From: Kappaphycus alvarezii
Lineage: Eukaryota; Rhodophyta; Florideophyceae; Gigartinales; Solieriaceae
DNA: 64,000 nucleotides
Direction: 5' to 3'
NCBI GenBank assembly: GCA_002205965.3
Contig: NADL03000611.1
Coordinates: forward strand, 496,001 to 560,000
The notes below the pieces were generated by a model. That model was given only the letters and a program-made list of their open reading frames with translations, searched no databases and was not told where the DNA came from. Positions 22,119 through 32,256 of the stretch are shown here, one piece after another. The position numbers were made by a program, and so were the translations under genes. Each line of letters opens with the position of its first letter. Positions within the stretch are counted from its first letter, which is position 1.

Positions 22119-23555
22119 TTGCCAACTCCCCTCTGGCGCACGTCAACGGAAAACAATCCTGTGGACAAACAATGGACGGAACTACCCCCAAAGCTTACCA
22201 GCCCACAAAGCTCCGAAAACGAAAAGGAATGGCGAAACCTTTTCTCAACGTCTTTCATCTCCCAGATTCAGGCACCTCCCCCGCTTCAGTCTACTCAGGC
22301 TTTATGCGAAACGAGCACGACCAAACACAAAAAACCATTCTTTATCTTCTCATCAACTTTTATCATATCCCTGCTTACTTTCGGGTTGATTGCCCTTGTT
22401 CTTGATGTATCAAAACATCATTCTAAAATTCTTTTCCGGGAAGCACTCAATGAAACAAACGAGACGCATACGCCACAGGAAGAAACGAGTCGGCAACGTG
22501 GCATAGTCATGTCTGCCCTGTTGGTCATGCTCAGAATCATGACGGAAACTGGAAACCAAGAAATATGGTCAAGGGTGTAGAGGCTGTCATCAAACAACTT
22601 GAAACCTTCGAATCGAACATCCCTCTACTCTTCGGCTACTACAACATTGAGAAACAAATGGCAGTACCCTGGTGCAGAAATCTATCGGAGACGCATATGG
22701 AATCTATCGAGATCACTTGCTTTGAGGTATGTCAGAAAAAATGTGCCTTTATCCTTTATATTGAAGTACAACATTTGAAATTGGTCGTCATCACCGTCCC
22801 ACTAACAAATGCAGGATACCTGATCATTTATAAATTGTCAGATTCCCGAAAAGTTCCCACGCAACATGTACGGCTATGCCAAAGTATATGCCATTCGACA
22901 TGCCCCAGCAGACGAAGTTTTGTGGCTTGATTGCGACGTCTTTCCAGTTCGTTCCCTTGATCCTCTATTTGAAGATGAAGAATTTCAAAAAAGCGGAGCC
23001 ATGTAAGTCGATCACAAATATGAACAGCGCATCTATTTTATCCTCTAAGAATGTACAAGAGACTTTTCATCTGACCGGATATTCGTCCTCTCCGGGCCCT
23101 TCCAGGTTTTGGCCCGACTCTAGGGACCATTTCAATGAAAAGAAGCTTGCTGCAATTTTGAACATTGAAAGGAATAAGCAAGTGTTTCCATTGAATGCGT
23201 GGTGGGTTCGGCAGGGCTTTGACTCGGGAATGGTGCTAGTGAACCGCAGAAAGTGCAGACAGCAGATAGAGGCGATTTGTAGAATCACTCGTTCTCCAGA
23301 AATGAAGATTCTGCGTGATCTCAGTATGGTGAGTTGCTGCACATACCTCTGGTGGTTCCCCCTTTATAGTTTTCCGCACTGAGCACTTGCACGGCCGCTG
23401 ATTTTTAACTGTCTTTTGAACTCGCGCTTTCCGGGCTGGTTTTGGGAACGTCGAAGGGAGACAAGGATATATTCCATGTGGTATGGATGCTGCATGGAAA
23501 AAACTTTACCCTGGTACCGTATTTGGGGAAAGCGGGAATATCCAAGCGCGAATGA
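22119..23555 (+). CDS. Golgi-type glycosyltransferase resembling Mnn1/GT71 alpha-mannosyltransferases, spliced; ends unresolved
   Basis: A type II membrane protein: a cytosolic N-terminus, one hydrophobic segment (FFIFSSTFIISLLTFGLIAL, about 22335-22395), a stem, then a nucleotide-sugar transferase domain. Exons fit as (22119)-22726, 22842-23002, 23106-23328 and 23457 onward. The introns are 115, 103 and 128 bp with donors GTATGT, GTAAGT and GTGAGT. The joined domain reads FPRNMYGYAKVYAI, then EVLWLDCDVFPVRSLDPLF with the metal-binding DxD, then NAWWVRQGFDSGMVLVNRR and DKDIFHVVW. One base appears missing in CCC at 22516-22518. The frame at 22119 has no ATG, so the start is unknown. The frame stops at 23553-23555, but a neighbouring frame remains open to 24139 (VEPYLIVQKDLRIAEEDE), so the real 3' end may lie further right. 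The acceptor sugar is unknown. Confidence 0.65.
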
Positions 23556-24582
23556 AGTTTAAACGACAAGGGAACAGAAATGTAGAATCTGCTGTCTTAT
23601 CGTCCTTAAGATGGCAGTTGAGCTCACAGGTGAAATATGGGCGCGACGGGATGATATATGGACTTCACCAACTGCACGTGCAGAGCGGGGTTGGATTGAT
23701 TGCAACTCTAGAGAAAACACAAATGTTCAGGCGCATGGAAAGCATCGGGCATTCCAGACATGTTGAGCCGTATTTGATTGTGCAAAAGGACCTGCGGATT
23801 GCGGAAGAGGATGAGGATGGCGATGGAGGCGGGGGTGCCGATTTTGTACGGGAAATTGAACGAGCGTTGATTGAGGAAAGGGGGGGAAAAAGAGAGGACC
23901 CAGGATTGTCGAGGATGAAACAAAGGTTGGAGGTGGGGTTGTTATTTGCAGGGGGCCGGAGTGGGTTCACAGAGCAGCGTACGAGATGGGGAGCACGTGG
24001 AGAGTGCCGCGGAGACGCGGTATGCGACCGCATTTTCATTGGGAAACAGGAAACGCTATATTACGGGCGGTGGGGACAGGGAGGTACGCTAGGCATCTGC
24101 ACAACAAGATGCAACGACGGATGCAACAGGGAGGGGTGAACTAGAGCAGCCTAGCTCTAGTTAAGACTACAGTGGCTAGAACATGCAGACGGTATCGATG
24201 CACTGGCGCTCGTACTGTGGCTAATGTGGTGCCCTCTTGTTTTGTAATACAGCCCTGACGATGATAAAATAGAGATAAATTCGTCGACAGAATAACAATG
24301 TGAACAAGGCTTACAGTATGAGCTTGAAGATATGATGCTTATACTGTACTGTAATTTTACAAATTGCAAAACGCTGTCATTGGCCTATATTCCGCATTAA
24401 TTGAAAATATGCGACGATGTCATACCGTACGAGAGCATGCGGTACTGTACACTATCATGTGATCAAAGTTGTCCACGAAACCATCATCGCCTCAGATCCA
24501 AGTTCTTCCCTGCGGACAAGCATATCCAAGCCACGCAAAATCTCCAGCAGAGGGGTCAGAGTCCCCTGACCCCACACCACAC

Positions 24583-25442
24583 ATGGTGTCGCTACTCCTC
24601 CTCTCCGCAGCCTCGGGCTGTTTTTCGCGCTGCTTTGTGCACCCCCTAGACACCTTACGCAGTCGACTCATGGTGTCCAAAGCCCAGAACAAAACCCTTC
24701 GCGCCGCCTTCACCGACCTTGTCTCCTCGATGGTCTTCGCGGCTTGTATCGCGGTTTCGGCATCTCCATTCTCATGCAAGCCCCCGCCGTCGCTACATAC
24801 CTCTCCACCTATGACGCAGCTAAGCACCGCATATCCACCGCCACCGCTCTCCCAACCTCTTCCCCGACCCTTCATTTGATTTCGGGTCTCATTGCAGAGA
24901 CTGTGTCCGCTGTATTCTGGGTCCCCATGGAGGTTATTAAGCAGCGTGCACAGGTTCGCGTGGGTGCTTTATCGGCTGCAACCTCGTCTGTGATTGCTCG
25001 GGACCTTTGGATGAGGGAGGGTATGCGTGGATTGTTTAAAGGCTACGCATTGACTATTGGTGTCTTTGGTCCGTATGCAATGTTGTATTTTATGGCTTAC
25101 GAGCGTTTCAAATTGATCGCTGCTGGTCAGCATGAGGGCAATATCAATGACTTGCAGACCCCCACCGTCGCATTGTGTGCCTCAGCGGCTGGCGCTATTG
25201 CAGGCGGCATGACCACCCCTTTGGATGTTATTAAGACAAGAATACAGACCCAGGGTGATCACAGGAACGTAGGGTATGCATACCGCGGCACATGGCACGC
25301 GGCAAAAGCTATTGCCGCCCAGGAGGGATTCACCGGATTTTGTAAAGGATTCTCGGCCCGTATTTTATGGATTACCCCAGGAACAGCCATAACATTTACG
25401 ACATTTGAGTTTCTCAAACAGCGTTTTCATCGACCGTCGTGA
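24583..25442 (+). CDS. Mitochondrial carrier family (SLC25) protein
   Basis: A membrane transporter of about 285 residues with the three tandem repeats of the family. The signature P-x-D/E-x-x-K/R appears as HPLDTLRSR in repeat 1, VPMEVIKQRAQV in repeat 2 and TPLDVIKTRIQTQ in repeat 3. Each is followed by a glycine-rich second-helix signature such as GLYRGFG, GLFKGYA and GFCKGFS. The ATG at 24583 puts repeat 1 at the very N-terminus, as in many carriers. A single base seems missing near 24727 (TCCTCGATGG), because the protein continues without loss in the next frame (LVSS then DGLRGLYRG). It should exchange a small metabolite or cofactor across the inner mitochondrial membrane. The spacing loosely resembles the SAM and metal-ion carrier branches, but the substrate is not assignable by eye. 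Confidence 0.85.
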
Positions 25443-25605
25443 CTGGAATACAGCTTTTCTATGCATGACTACTGTTGCTAGCGACAGATTGAGAAGTGGT
25501 TACGATCTATCTGGTCACAGCAGGTTAGAATAACCTGATGTGGTGGTGCACTGAATCGTGCGGTGAGCGCAATGACCCTCCACGAGCTACCAACCCCCGC
25601 TAGAA
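25443..25605. terminator. Convergent 3' intergenic gap
   Basis: A 163-bp gap between the stop codons of the SLC25 gene and translin, which face each other. It must hold both polyadenylation regions. I see no clear AATAAA signal. Confidence 0.3.
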
Positions 25606-26325
25606 TTACTTTCCGTTCACCTCAGCCGATCCAGACGCCACGTTCTTCTCCTCCGCGGATGCCTCTTTATCCTTCTCAACGAAGGCAGTGTCATCCTTGA
25701 GGAGGCCCCGAATGCTTAGGTCGTAAACAATTTCATCAAGCTTCTTGACATCGTACTTTAGCCCGTCGTACTTTTTGCGGACGATATCATTCCGTAGGTT
25801 CAACTGCTTCAGGCCTCCAAAGACGTCATTGCCAAACCTTGCACACCTCTTCGGAGTGACATAATCTCCCACGATGACCCGATTCATACTCAATCTTGCC
25901 AGCTCCTGAACGGCTTGACAAATACCGATCAGGTAGTCATTCATCTGAATGCGGATATCAGCACCGACCATCTCTGTAACCTTTTCGACGCCAATCAAAC
26001 TGTCCTCCAGCAAGAATCCAATCAAGACGGCAATCATAACTCCCATCTGTGTCTGCGAATACCATAGATCTCCGTACCGCTCATAGGCGCCAGGATCCTC
26101 GGGTAATGCGTTCTCTATGGCTTTCAGCCATTCACCAGTACCCCGCAACTCTTCGGCAGCCGCCCTTGTAGAAGCAAGTAGATCTCCTGCAGCGTATATC
26201 TTGTGGACGGTCTGGAGGACGCTGCGAAGCTCGATATCGGCCTTTTCGCGATGCTCGCGAAGACGGGCGCGAACAAGCTCTTGCGACTTGAGAACAGTCT
26301 CGACCTTCTTGAAGACTTGATCCAT
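25606..26325 (-). CDS. TSN: Translin
   Basis: A complete single-exon gene of 239 residues, close to the usual translin length (about 228). It starts at an ATG giving MDQVFKKVETVLKSQE. The all-helical fold is visible in heptad-rich segments (LRARLREHREKADIELRSVL style) and in family blocks such as GDLWYSQTQMGVMIAVLIGFL, YVTPKRCARFGNDVFGGL and LNLRNDIVRKKYDGLKYDVKKLDEIVYDL, which I match to translin from memory. Translin forms octameric rings and, with TRAX, the C3PO endoribonuclease acting on small-RNA passenger strands and tRNA leaders. TRAX itself is not in this window. The C-terminal 25 residues are acidic and low-complexity. There are no frame problems. Confidence 0.95.
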   Translation of the reverse strand: MDQVFKKVETVLKSQELVRARLREHREKADIELRSVLQTVHKIYAAGDLLASTRAAAEELRGTGEWLKAIENALPEDPGAYERYGDLWYSQTQMGVMIAVLIGFLLEDSLIGVEKVTEMVGADIRIQMNDYLIGICQAVQELARLSMNRVIVGDYVTPKRCARFGNDVFGGLKQLNLRNDIVRKKYDGLKYDVKKLDEIVYDLSIRGLLKDDTAFVEKDKEASAEEKNVASGSAEVNGK

Positions 26326-26569
26326 GTTAATATACGTTTGATGGGCCAGCCCGTTGAGCTCGAGTACACTTTTGGATCAATTAGAAGATATTAAGAGCGT
26401 TGTGAAGTATTGCGTTGCACCACAAAGTCTTTGGATGGAGCAGGTGGAAGTTGAAGTGGAAGGCTCGGTCAAAAAAAATCCGATGAAAGCGACGATAACG
26501 CAGCGGGATCTTGTAGCTACGCCAGGAACAAGTAGGATTCACGCTCATCGGATGTTACAGGCTGTTTGA

Positions 26570-27035
26570 AATTGATCCTCTAGAACTGGTGCACAACCAC
26601 CCACCTACTGTACCTTGTTTTAAAATTAAAAAAGTTACGGAAACGGTGCGACATTTTTTAAAAAACATAACCGATTGCTAGGCAAGGAATTTCTTGATTA
26701 TTAAGAAAATAAAATAAACTAATGCGTGTGTACGAATACAGGTGCATGTATTTTTAATTTTATTAAAGGTCTACAAAAAAGGTTCGGTTAATCTGAACCA
26801 TACCTTTGGATCAAATATTAATTCATTCCTCCCTTCGGATCAACGCAACGTGTTCAACTCTTGACAGGATCCAAGGTGCAGTACTGTACACGCTCAGTTC
26901 TCAGCGATGACTTGCACGGTGCGGTAATAAACATGTATGACAAGTAACCCACGTCATTACCGTGCCGCGGGAACTAAAAAATTGGTGCGCTGGACATTAC
27001 AAGTACCTTTCACAAATTCAAGCATACAGTAGCCG
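26570..27035. other. AT-rich intergenic stretch
   Basis: No gene seen. GTAC-type motifs (CTACTGTACC at about 26606, GTACTGTACACG at about 26880) lie upstream of translin. Confidence 0.4.
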
Positions 27036-27038
27036 ATT

Positions 27039-27425
27039 TTACTGGATTTCTGTAAGCAGGTTACTGGCGGCCCTAATCTGTTCCCTTGCAATTTCACTCA
27101 ACTTGCGCTCAATTTCCTCCCTATTTCCTTGTTTGTTCCGCGCTATCACACGTTTCAAGTCGCGTTTTGCACTTTCCACGATCGATTTTCGTATAAAGGA
27201 CATGTCGACAGCCTTCGGTCCAGTTGCTTGAGAAAGTCGGAGCTTGAATTCAGGTTCGTCGCGACTGACAGGCGGCTTGTACGGAGGTAGTGGCGGGTCA
27301 GGTTGGCCCCAGTCTGTGTCGGAATCGGAAGACGGACTCTGCGGTTGAGGAAGATATAGATAACAGCGAAGGTCGCTGTAGCAAATTCCGGTTAGAGGAC
27401 GTGCAGGGGTCTCAGAAGAGGGCAT
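27039..27425 (-). CDS. Uncharacterised small protein with charged C-terminal helix
   Basis: From the ATG at 27425 the frame encodes 128 residues (the open frame reaches 27530 without another ATG). The first half is Pro/Ser/Asp-rich (PQSPSSDSDTDW, PDPPLPPYKPP). The second half is a long amphipathic, basic/acidic helix (VESAKRDLKRVIARNK then EIERKLSEIAREQIRAASNLL). I recognise no family. It is divergent from RPL38, with about 500 bp between the two starts, and codon use looks like the neighbouring host genes. A spliced gene with additional exons is possible. Confidence 0.4.
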   Translation of the reverse strand: MPSSETPARPLTGICYSDLRCYLYLPQPQSPSSDSDTDWGQPDPPLPPYKPPVSRDEPEFKLRLSQATGPKAVDMSFIRKSIVESAKRDLKRVIARNKQGNREEIERKLSEIAREQIRAASNLLTEIQ

Positions 27426-27700
27426 TGGTACACATAAAATTCGTCGGGACGCCGGCGGAGAAGAGCTGTTTACGTTGCGGAATGAGAAGTTCGCAGTGTC
27501 CTTTGAAAGGCAATTTTCACCGATGCGCACAGATAGGTTAGGTACCTTGTCCCAAAATTAAGTAGCTTTATTTTCGGGGTTTCGAGATAAGAACAACTGC
27601 CAAAGTTTGTAAACCTATACTGTAATGAGTTGATTGCTTACAGAAAGCTTCCCAACACCGGTCTGAAAACGTTTAACCCTAGTTCTATCACAGCACAGCG

Positions 27701-27732
27701 CTGTACTGTACTCTACTGTACAGTACTGTACT
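27701..27732. promoter_or_regulatory. Cluster of GTAC palindromes between divergent genes
   Basis: CTGTACTGTACTCTACTGTA and a following CAGTACTGTACTC lie about 200 bp upstream of the RPL38 ATG and on the other side face the small uncharacterised gene. Position suggests a promoter element. Function is inferred only from recurrence elsewhere. Confidence 0.35.
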
Positions 27733-27922
27733 CAAAGGCGATGCAATTCCGACGGCGACCGTCGACCTTCCGATTTTCAAGGACAAATCTCTCGGCCGAT
27801 CAGCACGTCCTCCACCGATTTCTCTACTCCGACAACCCGTAGCGCTTTCCCAAGCTGACGACGTTTTCCTTCAGCGAATTCATACCTGCATCACCCCAAC
27901 ACTACGCAAAGCCACTGCGAAA

Positions 27923-28370
27923 ATGGTAGGTTCCTTATCTCACTCGTTTTGAGCCATGTCTCCATTTCTCTCTCGTTACCATTGCACTAGCTAACCACAC
28001 TGCGATCCTGTTGCGATGACGACATAGCCAAAGCAAGTGCATGAAATCAAGGACTTCTTGATGGCCGCCCGCCGCAAGGACGCTCGTAGCGTCACCATTA
28101 AGAAGCAGAAAAACGGATCCCTCAAGTTCAAGGTCCGTTGCTCCAAGTACCTCTACACTCTTGTTGTAAAGGACAGTGACAAGGCAGACAAGCTTCAACA
28201 GAGTCTCCCTCCTGGTACGTTGGTTCCCGCGTTGTCATTCTTCTGCGTCAAAGCGATATCACCGGTTTTTTCATTATCAACAGCGACGAAACTAACCACG
28301 AAACTGGTATTTGGTGTGCCTGCGATTTTGCTCGGCTTTCGCAGGCCTGCAGCACAGGTCGATTGCCTAG
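27923..28370 (+). CDS. RPL38: 60S ribosomal protein L38 (eL38)
   Basis: Exon 1 is just the start codon ATG (27923-27925). After a 102-bp intron (GTAGGT...CATAG), exon 2 (28028-28214) encodes [20 protein letters not shown], then [10 protein letters not shown] and [12 protein letters not shown], ending QQSLPPG. These are the hallmark segments of eL38. A second intron (28215-28344, GTACGT...CGCAG) leads to a tiny last exon (28345-28370) giving GLQHRSIA and a stop, for a total of about 70 residues, the family's normal size. The start assignment is firm because the splice recreates MPKQ..., matching MPRK/MPKQ starts of the family. The last exon is less sure: the expected tail resembles GLxVKEL, so another acceptor could be used. 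Confidence 0.93.
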
Positions 28371-28559
28371 TGTTGCGCGCTTGGGAAAAGTTGCGTGGAT
28401 GTGGAGGTGACGGTCATGACAAGAGGGCATAGGAACAGACAGTTGAATTGGCTTCATCATTGATGAACGAGTCTATAACACTGCAAAGTCATTAAATTCA
28501 AGTTTGAATAAGCGACTGAACCGTGCGCGTTGCGGTGCACGAAATGTCACAGACGGCGT

Positions 28560-29760
28560 TCACACTGACCAGATGGCGTCGATAGACTTTTGATAAGCCG
28601 AATCTTCATTCCTTCCGACCGGCATCTGCTGAGAGACGCGCCGGCAGTCGCGTAGTTCTTAATGACCTTGGACGTTTTCTCGGAGGGCGATCCTAGCGAG
28701 TCGCCACCTAGCGGCAAAATTCCATTCTAGCCTCGATCGTGCTGGCAGTGCCCCGCCAGGAGCTTCTGCTACCTTGGAGGCCAGGTCCCTTTTCTTCGGC
28801 AATTCTGCTGCATTGACAACGGCTCGCGCTGCTCTTGCAGTTAATGGCTTAATGTAGCTCTCTCGTATTGGCGACGATACATTGATATCGCATGCCACCA
28901 GGAGCGGAGGCGCAGTATCGTAGATGGCAGCAAATGTATCATGCGCTATATCGAGAACAGGTTGAAAGCGTTACTTGTATCCATGGACAATGGTACATGC
29001 TCCAACTTTCGCCTGTAGGCTCGAGCAGTCTCTGTTCTTCGTGCACAATGGAATCCAGCCCGCAGGACAAGGTACTCTTTCCGTTCTTCCAGTCTCTGTG
29101 GTAGAAGTACCTTGATTGCCATTTACCGCAAGGCCGCCTCAATCGCAATGGTGCGGATCCTACCTGGCCGAGGTTGAACGGGCGGCAGCGTCGCAGAGGA
29201 GAGCAGAGGGAATTTTCTCATCTGCGAGGTCCCCCTGGGCTAGTCTCGTCACAACCGCAGTTAGCACCGAGATGCCTGAAACTCGTGCCTCTTAACTCAA
29301 AGTTGAGTTGGCTATCAACCGAATAAACCACGGGGACATTCTGTCAGGGCCCGGCACCAAGTTTGAGCTCAGGAGTCGGAAAGCGCGTAGAACCGCGGCA
29401 GCCGTGATGTCCATCGGGAGCGGAAGGTTTCTCGCATCATTGGCCGTCAGTGGAGACTGCGGTGCTGGGTGCATCTCTCGCAGACTTTCTACAACATGTG
29501 GGTCACGTACGTCGGCGATGCGCGACTGGTGCAAGGTATGCATCGCACCGCCGTATTGCGCATCTGCAACTACGCAGCCTGCCCGACGGAACTTGGGTCG
29601 CGCTAGCGTCGGTCTGCTGGGTGTCACGCTGGACGAATCGCTCTTTGCTGGTCTGGTGGGCTTAAATGGCTTCTGTCCAAAAATTCACCTCATTCGCCTG
29701 CATTAGCGCGACTGATGCGTTCGCAAAGTCCTCGGTTTTTCCTTCTATTATACTACTATC
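28560..29760 (-). mobile_element. Decayed non-LTR (LINE-type) retroelement, reverse-transcriptase part
   Basis: The most legible segment, 29292-29627, reads HPAPQSPLTANDARNLPLP then ITAAAVLRAFRLL and VPGPDRMSPWFIR, the start of a LINE-type reverse transcriptase (family form SPGPDGLxxxxL). Downstream pieces on the same strand (28659-29290) are broken by stops and frame changes and only vaguely keep the expected order. A C-terminal part of the same sort of element lies at 50.8-52.3 kb. The sequence is more GC-rich than the copia elements. No target-site duplication could be defined. Confidence 0.65.
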
Positions 29761-29978
29761 CAGCTTTCCTAGGCATTGAGCATCCCAAGACTGCAGTGGT
29801 TCGAGGCGCGTAATGCAACTCCGGCTCTTGGGCGACCTCAATCAACCATGACTTACGGTAAAGTCGCTGTCAGGTTTGTCAAACCATCCAGGAGCATTGA
29901 GCACTATTGCCGCAGAGGCGAAACTCGAACATCATGTGGAGTCGAAATATCGCTGCTCAGCAGAAGCAGAGCTCCCCT

Positions 29979-31078
29979 TTATCTTCCCTTGAGAAATTGC
30001 CACAATCTGTGTTGTGCAAAATCGACGTACGGATAATTCACGGTGGACTCAACACTAAGTTTCAGTGCCCACAATCCCCAATACAAATGCGCAGCCCTAC
30101 CAAAGCGCTCAGCCTCCTCCATTAGAGCGTCGACATCCGCCGTCCCCATCCTGGTCTCTTCATGGCTGTGAATACATCTCAAGTACTCGTCGCAGAAAAA
30201 ACGTCTTTGACTGAACGATGGATATCCCACGTCGTGCACTTCCCCATCGACTTTGCCCCACGCGGCCTCACTGAAGAAGTTGCCAATGTCAAACCCTCGA
30301 TAGTTGAATGCACTGAATTCAAAGTCGACAAATGACACAGTAGCGTCATCCTTACTAATCATGATGTTGCCTGACCATAAATCGTTATGACAAAAAACAA
30401 CAGGGCAGCCGCTCCCCTCTAGTTCCTGTTTCAGTTGCTCCAATCCAATTCGACATCTCTCCAAAGGCACCCCCGTTGGCATTTTCAACTTGCCCTCGCC
30501 CACCAGGTGAACTATTTCCTCTATCCACCTGCCCATATCTGACCACAAAGCCAGCTCCTTTCCTATGTCTACACTATGTGGATGAAATTTATGCATGCGA
30601 GCCATGCTCTGGGCAACACCTTTTAATACATCCGGATGGGTCATCTCATGCAACCGGATATTCCGAGCTTCCAAATATTGCTCAACGCGACCGTTTGGAA
30701 GGGTGGCGAGAAGGCGAGGAGCGATGTGTGCATCTGAAAGCTGTTCAAATACTATGGATTCGATTACACGTTGAAGAGGCGGGATCAATTCTGGGACACC
30801 AAAAATGCGTACGAGAACAGAGGCGGGGACAGCGTGCGGAAGAGTTACTTTGTAGATCGTGTTAGTGAGACCGCCTACGAGAGGGAGACCTGGACTTCTA
30901 AGGGAGAACGGGAGGTCCAAGTAGCGAGGAGAGAGACGAGGGTTGACGGGATAGCAGAGGGGCAGACAAGGGAGGTGGGGAAATGCGGAACGCGGGATTT
31001 AAAAGTTGTTGCCGACTGCATCAAAGTTTTGGGAGGCGGAACATGTGAGCGGCGCACGGAATCGCGACGCGTCCACAT
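29979..31078 (-). CDS. Choline/ethanolamine kinase
   Basis: A cytosolic kinase of the phosphatidylcholine/phosphatidylethanolamine (Kennedy) pathway. The body at 29979-30920 is uninterrupted: LVGGLTNTIYKVTL near the N-terminus (ATP loop), Brenner's phosphotransferase motif VFCHNDLWSGNIM, then VSFVDFEFSAFNYRGFDIGN (metal-binding Asp and choline-kinase motif) and a C-terminal helix with VNYPYVDFAQHRL. Both choline and ethanolamine kinases share these motifs, so the substrate is open. The body has no ATG before LVGG. The nearest upstream ATG is 31078 in the previous frame (MWTRRDSVRRSHV), which would connect after one missing base between about 30900 and 31000, the same type of shift seen in other genes here. 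A spliced 5' exon is the alternative. Confidence 0.88.
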
Positions 31079-31487
31079 CACGAGATCATGTTGTCAAATA
31101 CCCTGTCTTCCGCTCCTACCCACGAATAATTTGTGTAGAAATGGATGACTGCACTTACCGGCCACCTCAAAGCGGATCGAGAAACAGGAGGTAGGCATTA
31201 TACAACAGAAATGACGGGGTTGACACAGGGTACAAGTGTAAGGCTTTTTCGGAGGAAGTATTTGATGCAGCTTGAAAGGGCCAGTGAAGTGAGCAAAGGG
31301 GAAGTAGAAGAACAGGCCCCTGCCTAACACAGAGATACAGAGGGTTGATTAGGCCTTTTCACCGCATATGTACTGTACAGTATCCCACAACACCGCAAAC
31401 ATCATACTGTGGTTGGTCTGTATGACAATGCAGAACCTATCTGTGGGACACTGCAAAATGATTCGGGTTTTTGTGCCCTGCACACCC

Positions 31488-31560
31488 GTGCACGTGGCCG
31501 ACGTGGACCACCTGGTTACCACTTCGCTAGCAACATAGTCAGTTCCTGCACTGGACCCTC
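31488..31560 (+). repeat. Dispersed repeat, copy 1 (second copy at 50722-50795)
   Basis: GTGCACGTGGCCGACGTGGA and the following CCACCTGGTT recur almost exactly at 50722. Similarity then fades over about 45 bp (TAG..., TCCTGCA-type matches). Not coding. Confidence 0.75.
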
Positions 31561-31570
31561 AATATTTAAG

Positions 31571-31807
31571 AGAAAGAAGTTTAATGCGTTCAGTGTCTAC
31601 TTAATGCAGTGAAGTTTCACCAATAAAAAAACATAATTTTCAAATCAAATAATTAGCATTTTGGAAAAAAAAGCTCACCTCGCAGCCAGTCACCCGTTTT
31701 CAATAGCCCAAATCTCAGCCGCAAACCAACCCCAGAGAACCAAACCTAGTCACAGTATTTCAGTGCAGTCCTCAGTAGATACTGAATGCATTAAACTTCT
31801 TTCTCTT
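31571..31807. repeat. MITE-like inverted repeat sharing sequence with a Harbinger end
   Basis: The left arm (31571-31602, AGAAAGAAGTTTAATGCGTT...) and the right arm (31774-31807) are inverted copies of about 32 bp with two or three mismatches, about 170 bp apart. The same 30-bp sequence (AAAGAAGTTTAATGCATTCA...) occurs once at 15780-15807, next to the right terminal repeat of the Harbinger element. This suggests a non-autonomous derivative. Confidence 0.6.
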
Positions 31808-32208
31808 TGGAGGAGAGCTCCGTTAAGGGCGACTGGAAAACATCGGATTGAAAGGGCTAGTAGAACAGAAATGATACGTTTTTGGAGTCAGAACCTTTTA
31901 CCGGGAAACAACTAATGAGAAACAGCCCATCAATAACAATACAATAAATGAATATTACAGTACAGAAAAAAGTCATTGGTCCCCTTCCTACCTTACCTCA
32001 CTATATGCATATATTCATGATGATCGCGGACAACAGTAGCGAGTACAGCTTTATTTCACTATTCAGAATTTCCACGAAATTACGACCCATCGAGAAGAAC
32101 AGCGAATGCAGCTGGAAATAACCTGTCCAACAAACACGTACCTGACTGCTATCAGTCGGAAAACATTAGTTCAGACATTAGAAAGCTTAGGCATAACGAA
32201 TTTCAGCA

Positions 32209-32256
32209 ATAAGTTTTGCCCCAGGACATTAAGTTTTGCCCCAGGACAAAACTTAA
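32209..32256. repeat. 20-bp direct repeat merged with a perfect 10-bp hairpin
   Basis: AAGTTTTGCCCCAGGACATT is followed at once by a second copy of its first 17 bases. TTAAGTTTTG at 32229-32238 pairs with CAAAACTTAA at 32247-32256 around an 8-base loop. It may be a scar or terminus of a DNA transposon. Confidence 0.7.

Noticed and set aside
26354..26569. Plus-strand frame divergent from translin
   Set aside because: It opens at TTG, has no ATG and no domain, and lies in the translin promoter region.
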